Shown here in pieces: positions 25,101 to 37,100 of a stretch of DNA of 64,000 nt (position 1 is the stretch's first letter; every line of letters starts with the position of its first letter). Where the stretch lies: the NCBI GenBank assembly GCA_902728285.1, contig CACVBU010000817.1:62001-126000 (forward strand), in the 5' to 3' direction. Both the position numbers and the translations under genes were made by a program. The notes under the pieces are model-generated. The model was not told where the DNA came from and searched no databases. It saw only the letters and a list, made by a program, of their open reading frames with translations. This DNA comes from Clytia hemisphaerica (Eukaryota > Cnidaria > Hydrozoa > Leptothecata > Clytiidae).

Positions 25101-28100
25101 TCTTCAGCTTTCACTATAGCACTAGTCTTAGTAGACTAAAACGTCATTAAACACATTTAAACATTTAAAAGAATACCCTTATTAAGAAGAACACGAGAGG
25201 TATTATTTATTCATTTGTTTATATACCACAAAACCTCGAACTTCAGTGCTTCAGTGCTTCAGTGATCGCCGAGTCGAGAGTATGAAGCGGCGTAAAACCA
25301 ATATAGCCTAACGATTATATCAGTGGAATTTTTCACCCCTTATCAATAAATAAGTCAAATTAAAGTAAGCTTAGATTGTATCTAATTAAAAAGTATTAAT
25401 CACGGGGGGTACACATAGACAAATAGAGGGTGTGGTTACTTGCCGCCCTTAGCGTTGCCTTTTTAGGCAATCGAAACAGATCATAAATTCAAATTCCAGC
25501 CTCTTAAGGGTTCTGAAGGAACTATGAAAAAGGAGAAAATATCAAATTTTGCCTTACTTAGCCACTAAATTTCTGAAAAATTCTGCTCAAAGTTCTCTAG
25601 TTCCCAAATTTTAAGATTTTTCCAAAAACTTTGACCCCAAATTTTCCAATTTTTCCAAAAACTTTGACCCCAAATTTTCCAATTTTTCAAAAGTCGGGCG
25701 GCTGTCGCCCATCATTCAACCTTGTACCAATAGACCTTTTCATAAATTACGTCGCGAACATCACCTACCGAGGCAAGTCTTGTCGGTGACGTAGTTTATG
25801 AAAAGGTCTATCCTGAATGTTTATAAAATGACCGTTCATTCATCTCGTAACCAGGTCAACAATAGCATGTGCTTCAATGGAGTATGTCAAAAAACGTTGA
25901 ACCACCAATGCCAATCTCTATGGAACGTTGATACCAAAAGCGCACCAAATGAATGCTGGGATAAGCTTAATACAGAAGCTAAAGGCTTTGGAACGTGTTC
26001 GCCAACAGCTAATACATCTTGTACGACAGAGAATGTCAAATGTGGACAGATACAATGTCAATCACCTGATGATAGACCGTATTATATTGACTATGGAACG
26101 CAATATAAGAAAATTGATAGCTCGTCTCATACATGCAGGTAATTCTACACGCTGTCCCAGTGATCCGGTGACGTTTTGAAATTAAGAATTAAGCGAGAAA
26201 TTGACAGCTCGGCTCATAAGTGCAGGTAATTTCACACCCCTGTCTAAGTGATGATGACATTTTGGAAATTCACCGGGTGGCTATGAAAAGAAAATTTCTT
26301 CGGGTCGTATTTTGAGATTTTAAGAACTCACTGGGATGAGAACTTTTTTTTAACTCAATTTTCACCGGGTTAGGGTAAAAGTTCACTTTTCTGGAATTCA
26401 TTAAGCTTACTCAATTTTAATTGGGTTGACCTAATCAATACGATTATTGACGGTGGTAAGACCATAAATTTCCCAGTTTTGTTGGCGTAGGAATTTTTAT
26501 TAATTTCAACAGGGGCTTTGTATTTATTTTCACCGGGTTTCCGCCGGGGAGGATCTAACCGGCTCACTGATGCATGGAGTAACTGTTGATTATTTTAACC
26601 TGTATCCAGGTAATAATTGGCTCTACCAGAAAATGTCCGTACATGGGAGGTGCTGGAGGATATAGTGTCCGGAGTTTAGTGAAAAATCTACAAAATTTGC
26701 CTTGTCCGGGGGGTAAACTTGCTCTGTTTGAGGGTAACTTTGCTCTGTTTAAGGGTCAACTGATCAACTGATACTTGTCCGGGGGGTTACACCTGCTGTC
26801 TGGGGGTAAATTTCCAAAAAATGTTATATCTTCCGCCCCCATATTCAATTCTTTTCTGGAAGAGCCCATTTCACCAATATGATACAGCCCAAGATTAGAG
26901 AAGAATCTCCTATATAAGATTTGAAGTCACTTTTCTTATATAAATAGCGCACGGCCGCTGCTCGATTTTGGAACAAACGCTTGCTTGAAAGTAACATCCA
27001 CCGCCAGAGTTAGAAAGATTTAAAACAAAACATAAGTGATGGATTCAATCTGTCGTCATCCGAAACACGGCTCGATTTTTCACTTTTATTTCTTGGGAAA
27101 GGTTGAAGATTTTCCTCTTGCCTTCGGCTTGAAAATCAATGAACTACAGTCACTTCAATATACACGTTTGTTTTTATAAGAACATCTAAAATTTTTGAAG
27201 TCTTAGGATGTTCTTTAGTTAGAATCCTAAAAATGTTCTTAACATGTTCTTATTTTCAGCTTTTTTTAAGTATTTTTCTCCTTTTTCTTAAGAAATCGGC
27301 CGTTTTCGAGTCTGCAAAGCCTTATGTTCTTAACTTGTTCTTAACATTTTTACCATCGAAGTTCTTAATAGTTTGTTCTTATAAAAAAAACGTGTAACAC
27401 AAGACCATTTTTTCTTAGTGCTGCGTCAATAACAGACAGTGAACAAGTTGGACTTGGAATGGTTCAAGATGGCACCAAATGCGGTGAAAACAAGGTATGG
27501 TATATATTAATTCAATACCTTATGTCTCTTACGAAAACACCTTAAATTAAGCCAGAACCGGCAACTTTTTAAAAGTGTTGCCATAGTTCGTCCCCCCTTT
27601 TCTTAAGAGGAATGACACCTTCTGAAAAAATGAAGAAGGCGGGGGGGGGTGGAGGGGTCAGAAATTTTCATGAAAAAAGGGGTAGCAAGAAAGGGGGAAC
27701 AGTTTAAGAAGGGGGGCTTACATAATATATTGTAGATTATTTTCAAGCACTGTTATGAAATTTGGTCTTCATGAAAGTAAGTTTTCTGTTAGAGTAGTCT
27801 GAGTCAAAAAGAAGATTATTTCGCTTTCTCTCTCTAAAGATATTTCACATATATTTGTTACTTATTTTTTTCCAAAAAATCCTTGGGGATAGACATTTTT
27901 AAAGGTTGAGAGATGCCAAGAGGGGGAGGATCAATCCCCTTCCCGCTTGCTTTAGCTTGAATTTCTTGTAGTAGTTTGCCACTACTTCTGGTAAAAGCAA
28001 GGGTGTTTCCGTAAAAACATTATGCAACGAATTCATGAATATTTACTAACTTGTATAAAACAATTATCAATCGGGAAGAAAGTTTCTCACGTTTATCGCT

Positions 28101-31100
28101 TCGTAGTACATTCTGTGCGCATTGTCTGTTTGATAAAAAAATTCCCGTACGGAGACCTCTGCGATGAAGTATGATTTATGAATAGTAACACTTCTCAACA
28201 ACACCCCATTACAACGCGTCGGTGACAACAGACCCTCTACGGCAATGAATTTTGAAATTAGCCGTAAATACTGGGTTTGTGTACAGACAAGGAAGAAAGT
28301 AGCTCACAAGCGAATTCAATTTCAGCATTCAGCCCGTAACATGTTTTTAGACGCTAGTTTAAGGTTTTATTTACCGCATTCTAGATTTTCACCAGCCTTC
28401 AAAATAATTTGTGCGTTTAAATAACGCCAAAAACTACAGATAAAGAATAAGGAGGTGGAGCTATAATTCTGTGCCGATGGGAGCAAATATGTTCGATTTT
28501 AACCCCCTAGTATGCCTTAAAATAGCCTTATTCAAATTGTACGGCACGTGATATGAAAAATCTCTCTTTAGGCGAGTGGACCATGGACTCACTGCCCTCG
28601 CCTCGCGTCTTGGGCTTAAGCCAACAAATCCTACCAAAGTTGTGCGGCCTTGAGCGGCTCGCCTGGTTTTTACGCAAATGACAGATTGAAACTAAAATTT
28701 ACCGCTAAATTTCGAAAAAAATATCAATCGTAAACAAAGGAATTGCTAGATTCAATCTGTCGTCAAAAAATACGGCGCATTTTTCAAGGCTTCACTTTTT
28801 CTTGCCTGAGAAAGGTTAGATATTTTACTCTAGCCCTTCGGGCTTTAAACTCAATGGTCATGACCCTGTGATTACTCGATATTCAACTTAACTTCCATTT
28901 CAGTTTTGTATGAACCAACAATGTAAAACAGCCAAAGATCATGGAATCAAAGAATGTTTTATAGTTGATGGTAAAGAATGTAATGGGAAAGGGGTATGTT
29001 CACTGACCTACAGTCAACTCTCTGTAATTCGAACTAAACATTGGTCCCTTTAAGTTGAACAGTTGGTTCGTGCAGTGTTTACATTTTACTACTTTTATGC
29101 CCCTTTAAAGGGTAAGTCTTCGAATTGTCTCTACTTAACAATAGGCAAAGTGCTATTTTTCCTTAGTAGCTGTGTTAGCTGCTTTACCATAAAACTTTAC
29201 CTCTTTTTAACGTATTCTAGGTTTGCAGAAATGGTGGTGTCTGTCAATGTGAAGGTCTTCTTAATCCATTGACTGGTTGTAAAACAGGTAAAGAAAATTA
29301 ATTATTCGTAATCACATACTCCCCTGTATCAGTGATTGGTTAATTTAAATGCTGGTGTAAATAGATTGGCAAGCGTCTTCTTTCCTTGGACACAGGAGCT
29401 CGGGGAATAGTGCTTATATAAAGAGTTCTTATAAAAAATAGAAATTACTGTGGGAGGGTAGTTTGGAAAAGCAGTATTCAGCGACGTAAGTAGTTTGCGA
29501 CCGCTGTCGAGGGCGACCCGAAGGCTCCCTTTTCGTATAGCTGTCTACCCGAAGGTAGGGGAGGGTGCCACCATTTCCCTGGATTTCTCCACATTCAGCA
29601 ACGTAGTGAGCCCATTGCAAGCGTAAGCTGTAGCGAAATACAACGACTAGGTTTACTAGTCGATTTTTTCTGGAAGAGCCCATTGCAATGTCTTCCACTG
29701 ACCCAACAATTGATTGATTGAAAGAAACCTATTGAGTGATTTTACGTCACTTACAACCAATCAGATATTGGGTCTGTAATGTAATGTCAGACATTGCAAT
29801 GGTGCATATCATGTTTTGCCCACTTTTTACCCACTCTAACAATTAGAAATGGTAAGGTAGAAAGTTGACCGTCTAAACTAAAGCTTAGGCTATTTTTAAA
29901 CCAATTGGTAAACACCGACTTTCTGCCCACTCTTATTCATAATAAACCACAGCGTCGTTTATTTTCTTCATTTCCTCCGATAGTTTACTTACTTTACTTT
30001 TTGCCATAGTCTATTCTCCCATCGATGGTGGTTTCAGCCAATGGAATGAATGGACCACGTGCACAAAAGGATGTGGCGGAGGAACACAGTCTCGGTACCG
30101 GCATTGTGATCAACCAACACCGAAACATGGCGGCAAAAGCTGTGGTGGTGATTTATTAGAATCAAGAAATTGCAATACTGATGCTTGTCCTCGTATGTAA
30201 AAATTTGATGGTTTATGCACAGTTTATGATCTCGAATTTAATTTTCAAGGACAATCCCATTTCTATTTTATTGAATATTGGAGCATACCACATTAAGGTT
30301 ATATATATATATAAAATTTACTGGAACGATAACTAACATTCAATCTTAATGTTTTGTTAAGTTACGTAACTCCCACCATTATGGAAACAAACGTTCGAAT
30401 CTGTGGCAAGGCGGTCCGTTACGCAAATCGAGCGTCTACTTCATTAATGGTTGAATTTACGTAATTTCAACAAAAAATGAAAAAGAGTTGAATGTCTCTC
30501 TTTTCCGATTGACACTTATAGAACAAGACACCCCCTTCGCACAGACCCACTGGGAACCCTTTCCACTCGAAAAAGTTGTCAGAAATATTTTCCCAGGTGG
30601 AAATTATCCTCCAATTTTTGTCCCCACTGAAAATAATCAAATAAACCAATCGTCACTGCAAAACATCATGCTATTTTTCACATCCCCACTGAATTTCCTG
30701 ACTTGAAAACAAAAGAATTGAAATCCCTAGCCATAAAAAATAGGGGAATATCAATTCCCATTGAGTTTCAGTCCGTATTTTTTACCCCTCACTGTATGAA
30801 AAAATTCTAACAGGTCTGTGAGAAGGGGGTGTAAGAAATTTATTTTTTAAATTTTTAGTTGGTCGATCATGCCTTGCTATCCAACTCATTCTACAGAAAG
30901 AGGAGCGTCCACTGTACGATGGGATATATCAAATAAAACCGATTGAAAGCCAACATTCGTTCCCAGTCTACTGTGATATGACGTCAGATGGTGGAGGCTG
31001 GACTCTACTCGTTTCATCACACATGAACAATTGGACAGAAGCTAATGTTGTTTTGCGGAATCCGCAGACCCCATCTTTGAGTCATGATTATTCAATATTG

Positions 31101-34100
31101 AAACGCGGAGATGCAATTAAAAGAAATTATTTGATTTCAGAACCCAATTTCGAATACAAGATTGAAGCACACACCAGAGGTATAATAAAAAAAGATAACA
31201 CCTCTATGTAACTGTAGGTCTGGAATTTTTCGTTGACTACAGTTCACGGCGATCTGTAATCGGATTTATCGGATTAAAAAATGCTCCATTTTGGTTGTGA
31301 AAAAAAAATTAATGAAGTTTAACGATAGGATTTTTCCTTTATCCGATACAGAACAATGAAACGGATATCCAGTGAAAATATCAGAGCTCTACTCCTTCCT
31401 GATCGGGAATTCTTCCAATTCTGATTTTGAGGGAGCTTACGCGGGATATGGCGGGATTTAGAGGGATCTAAAATCAAACATTTCCAGAATGTGTTCAAAT
31501 TCTACACATAAGGGTTTTATTATTCTTTTAGGAAACTGAACAGCACTTATTACAAAAATTGACTTTCGAATTCCCCGATTTTTAAACATTACTCTAAAGG
31601 TCGGAGTGGTTGAAGCTCTCTAATTCGATTTTCAAGGGGAGCTGGATGGGGAATAAGGGAGCGTGTCGAATGGTAGAGCGGCGTTTATGAGAGTTTTTTG
31701 CTGATTGTGGCTTTCAATATTATCGAATAATGGAGCGTATCGAATAGAAGATAACGTCGAATTAGAGAGTGTCAATTGTATTTAAAAAAATCCCGTGGAA
31801 TCCCAACCCCTTACCCAACTGTAGTTTTTCTCAGGTTATAATTTTTTATTTCTACCCCCGATTGCTGAAAATGTCCTACCGGATTTGTGAGAAGGAGGTG
31901 CTGTATTGCGAAATAACGTATATTTTCAGGACATTGGGGTGGTATATGGCGTGCACCTAACTCGTATTCCATAAGCTCATCAAACAGTTACCAAACTGAC
32001 GTCACTTTGTTAAAGAAATTCAATGATTGGCAATACCAGTCTCGCGGCCTACAAGAACGCTTACCATACCTCAATAAACAGCGATTAACGACAAGTTTCG
32101 GAGAATGGGGAAGCATCACAGGTAATATGTTCTTCTAATAGGCCATTTCACAGTCGCAAAGCGTAGTGGGTAATCAGGAATATTGCGCGCCAATGACGAC
32201 TTACTAATTGGTCCAAAGTTTTGAAAAACTTTAAAGATAATTGCGTCTATCCAACGGGAAACCGTTTTCAGGGCGCGCGACCAGTCCTGATTACCAATGA
32301 TCCATTTCGACTGTGAAATGGCATATGCTCTAAGGAAAAACGTTTCTAATAAATAGAGCTTGCTGAATACACCTATCAACACTATATCGGCGCGGTTGGC
32401 TATTGCGGGGAATGGTAATGAATTTGCTCTCGGCGCACATGATTTCTAGGCTGCCTCTGTCCAATACACTCTTCTCGAGATGCATGAATTTATTGTTGTC
32501 CTCGTTTTCAAACAGATTTCATTGCTATGAAATTATACATTTAAACCAATTTAAATTCCCAAAAGGAAAACATCAACTCTAAAACAAAATTACTTGAAAT
32601 TCAAAACGTCTCATGAGGTGTAAACAACACAATTATCATTGTGAATATATGTAATTTTATAGCAATGAAATCTGTTTGAAAACGAGGACAACAATAAATT
32701 TATGCATCTCGAGAAGAGTGTATTTTCGTCGTTTTTATCGTTGCCAGTCTCCTCAAAAGCTGACAACGTCGCTAAGGTTTGATAGGTATATTCAGTAAAT
32801 CCCTTTTCTAGGGAAGGCTTTCCTTTTCCAGAAAATACCTCTTTCGCTTTATTTTGATGAAGTCAGGATCCTCTGAGGAAAAAATCTCATTTGGAAGCTG
32901 CTCAACACACTCAGAAGATCTTTTGTCAGAAAATGTAGCCTTTCCCAAAATTTCGTACTCTTGTCTCCCGAAAATGACGGGGGGGGGGGGGGGTCCGAAT
33001 AAGCAGAGGGTAGGAAAATTTTCTAAATTCTAATAAGGGGGGGTTGGAATAAGAGGGGGGTAATTTGAAGACAGAATTTTTTTAAACTGGTATCAATTTC
33101 ATCAACAAAAAAGAAATTTTAACAAATGAACACGTAAAATAAGAATCAATACTAACAAAAAGGTAAACTTTAACAAGTTTAAGATCTATCTACACTGTAA
33201 TAAAATATTGAATTATTCGAATTTAATTAAAACGGGGTGGGGGGTCTTAATAAGAGCGGGGGTGGACCTTTTTGTGAGGGTATGCGCTGCTCATCTTCTA
33301 ACGAACTAAATTCCTATACGAAGTAGTACAGCAATGGTCTTCAAATCAGACTAAGTTAATGACTATAAGCTTGGAGTGTGAACCACAGACTTTTAAAAAC
33401 CACAGGTAGTCTACGGAGGGCACGAATACGTTAGTGGATACCAGACTAATTGGCTTAATATTGTACCGTACCCATAGCAACAAATCGAACCGATTGGTTG
33501 ATGAAACTTAAAATTATGATGTAATTGACTAAGATGAACCAATCAAAGCTGAGAAAAAAGCGTTGATTGTTAAGAGAGCTTTTGATTGTTATAGGTATAA
33601 GTACGGTATCCGTAAAATTTACCGGCTTAAGACTGCTAGCCAATGGATCCTATTCAAAGAAATCTTTCATTTTTTTTTTAGATAATGAACATGCAGTACT
33701 ACCAGCCAATTATATCTCTGGTGATCACATGATGGCTATGCCTGAACACGTCTGGTAAGTGATTTAGGTAAACCTCTAGTAAAACTAAACTGCAAAGTTA
33801 GAGACTACGACTACTGAGCGCAAGGTTGGTCAAACCCCATACTAGAGGCGTTTATAATACGTGTAATACAGTAGTATAGGCGTTATATGATAATACGATT
33901 ATTGTTACGGGATTTAGTTTGTATGAACTAAAATTGTTCCCTGCATTACTTTTTGATTTTTGCTACTATGTCTGAATTAGTCAAACCCTAATCGGGTCAT
34001 GCCAAAGACTTCGTTAAAATGGTACGTCATAGATGGTACTTGCTGTATTTTAGTTTAAGTTACATTAGAGTTGATATTTTACCTCGATATTTTACCTTGA

Positions 34101-37100
34101 TAGCCCCGCATTGTAAGACTCTTGTAGAAGTCTTCTGAGTTTTCACGGGGGTATGGATCAACTAATTATGAGCTGAAAATGAGGAGGGATTTCGAACAAG
34201 GAACCCCCGGACGCTGATGCCCGCGCCTTAAACCACAAAACCATCGCTCCTTTGGACCCAGATATCATGCTTGATAGTCTAACTTGATAGGCTGACCGCT
34301 CAGATTTTTGATCATCTCGCGACCAGTCTGACATGTTGTTTTCTATTTTATGCAATATTTTCGAAAGGTCTAATTTGAAAATATTTGAATCCCGCTGTTA
34401 TTGTGCAACATGTTAACAACAGAGTAATACAAGACTGCGGTCAGCTCTTAACTTAGACAAACTCCTATGTGAGAAGCCGAACCCAATCAAATAATTAGAT
34501 ATCAGTGGTTAGGCTTTTTGATAATAACCATCTCTATTTTATAGGTATTGGATGAGAGAAGGCAAATACGCCTATCCTGAATCATGTCTCCAAATCATGC
34601 ACCGTGGTTTCCAAGAAAAACAAACCTTCAAGAGTGGTCTCTATAAGATTAAAGTGAAAGAAGAAATTGTACAAACTTATTGTGATTTTGATCGTCATGG
34701 AGGGGGATGGACTCTAGTCACCAAGGTAAGAAAACTGTGTATCGTCGATTCCCCCCACACCCTTTTTGTAGTAATAATTTGATGATTATAAAGAATGACT
34801 TTCGCAGCAAATATAGCGTAAATGTAGAGCATCCAGCTACGGTGTTCAAGGTTGTGGGTTGGGTCCCAAGTCGGGTTATACCAAGGATTTCTAAAACGGT
34901 ATTTGATGCCTATCCGCTTGATGCTCATAAAGCTAAGATATGGATAGATAGGAGTGACGCCCCTTCCATCTTCGGGTAGGCAGATTTGAATTGCCCCTTC
35001 GAAGAAACTGCCATCAAAGGGATCAGAGGGGCGCAAAATTTGTGTTGGAGAGCAGATCTATTCATAATATTAAAAGATAATTACAGTGTAATAACAATCT
35101 ACTCTCCTACGCTACTGTAGGTGGAGATAATTTGGTGATCTTATCATTTAAATATCCATAGGTTTCATCATCGAATGGTTGGACGAAAGAAAACTCGATT
35201 CTGCGCAATAAAGACGATGCATCGAAGGATGATTTCTCCATTTTCAAATACATCGATGAATTGAAATTTAAAGATCCAGCTGAGGTAAATAAAACCTTCC
35301 CTAGTCTAAATCTTCCTAGCCCGTACCAAACTCTTCTTCGCACAGACCGACACACGGCAAGTTTTTTCAAAATATAAAAAACGCCCGTGGTTGGGTTGAT
35401 ACAGTCTAAATCTTCCTTGATACCGTGAAATTCTTATGAGTTTCGTGTCCATTGTATTAACAATTGTTTGTATCATGTTTTTGTTAGGGCAAAATTAGTA
35501 CCCAATCTTAACTACTTGACACTTAAATTGCTCGAAATTCATTACGAGGCTCGGCACTGTTCTCAAATTGTTCTCATTTTTTGGAGATTTTGAGTTCCGT
35601 ATAAAATTGTTCTTAATAAAAGTGTATTATAACAGCATTGAAAGAAATAATCACTAATGTTTCTGGTCAAAAGATTAGGTCTTTAAGATTGGATTATTAC
35701 AGAGTGAAGTTTTATATTTTCATGGCCTTCTACATTTTCCTCTATTTTCTTATTTATAAACCTTCTTATACTCAACTGCGCCTTTTTTTATTTCACAGGC
35801 AACGTTTGATTACATGGTTGAAGCTGACGGAACCGATACTAATGGTGGCATTTTTTCGTTACCGGCTGATTTTACACTTTTGAATTGCGCGCCAAAAGAC
35901 AAGAAACCGATTTTGAGAAAAAAGTTCGGTAATTGGGATGAAGGTGTCGAAAATTTTGCGAAAAACCCGATAACTGCTGGATCGAAGAACGGCATTTTTT
36001 TGTCGGCAAGTCGTTCAGATGTAAGCTGCTTTGAATTAAAGATATTCTCAATTTCGAACATAACCTCGTTTCCTGTCAGTAGCGTAGACAGCCCCAGGGG
36101 TGAAGAACGATCTGCTTAGGAGAGCAGATTTAAACGACAACGTACTTACCTATCAAGCATAATTACTATTTCGTTTAAATCTACTCTTCTAAGAAAATGT
36201 TCCTTAACCCCTGTCTCCGCTATTACCTGTGCTTTATCGGATTTTCGATGCTTATTGTTAGCACCCAAACCTCTAAAAATTTGGTCTGCAAAATGTTATG
36301 TCTCAAGGAGCCTGTTAGGGAAATAAAGAATGTCAGAACCACTGACCTTTATATACTTTATATATTTTAAACACTGCAATGGCTTCTTTACGGGTACCAA
36401 TTCAAAAAAAAACTTCGATCAAAAATGGTGGATATAGCTTGGTCCAGAGATATATGAAGGTCAGTGGTCAGAACAGTTGGAATTGATTGAAAAGGATAAG
36501 CCTGGATAAAGCAGAAGTTCTAAAAACTAACCCGGCTGACAAACAACGTTGTTTCAACGTTCATCTAACGTTATATGGACGTGGTGAATATTAGAAAAAC
36601 GTTGGAACGACGTTGTGTGCCAGCTGGGAACTTACTTGCTTTCAGAATACATTTTGCTGCCAGAAGAAGGGAGATGGATTATATATTGGCAGTTAAATTT
36701 AATTTTGTTACTCTCTTTTCAGGATTCTTCGGATGTGTTAGGAACCATCGTGTCTTCAGGCAATGGCAAATATCTATCAACACTTGTAAAGCCGAACGTT
36801 GTTAAAGTCTGGGTCCGAGAGGGTGGAAGGTTTGTAGATACGCATGTCTTGCATGCACTGCCCTTATACGGACGTGTATTGGTAGATCAAAGTGCTTTTT
36901 TACGTAAAAACCTTAAGAGTATTTCTAGATCTAGAGGTAGTTAATCTCTATGAGACTCCTAATAAATAATACAACTTTCTATCCTGGGATTAGGATTAGA
37001 GGATGATAGGTATGCGCGGTGAGTTAGACAAAATTTTTCTCAAAAGATCTTTTGAGAAGGATTTATAAAATGTCGGATGGGATGTTAATACAAACTAAAG

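Larger units (their letters stand above)
24161..25854. other. Intron without recognisable exon
   Basis: Searched for a discoidin C-half that would complete c6 and found none. It contains the MITE at 24374-24460 and a palindrome at 25733-25811; the rest is AT-rich with motifs such as ACTTTGACCCCAAATTTTCC tandemly doubled near 25625-25685. Confidence 0.65.
26139..27418. other. Intron with MITEs and decayed repeats
   Basis: The first 80 bases repeat part of exon 19: GACAGCTCGGCTCATAAGTG CAGGTAAT (26200-26227) copies the exon end TAGCTCGTCTCATACATGCA GGTAAT. Beyond this come MITEs at 26618-26869 and 27161-27396. Confidence 0.7.

Noticed and set aside
24161..25854. Search for a discoidin C-half that would complete c6 here, and an N-half in 16975-18110
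   Set aside because: No stretch resembling ARY..I...W or WL.vDLG.... was found in either interval, so the permuted order stands on present evidence.
33406..33480. Possible extra exon after CCACAG reading VVYGGHEYVSGY
   Set aside because: The required phase (two carried bases) gives a stop; the phase-0 reading would not fit exon 25, and exon 26 at 33682 joins in frame with the expected module sequence.
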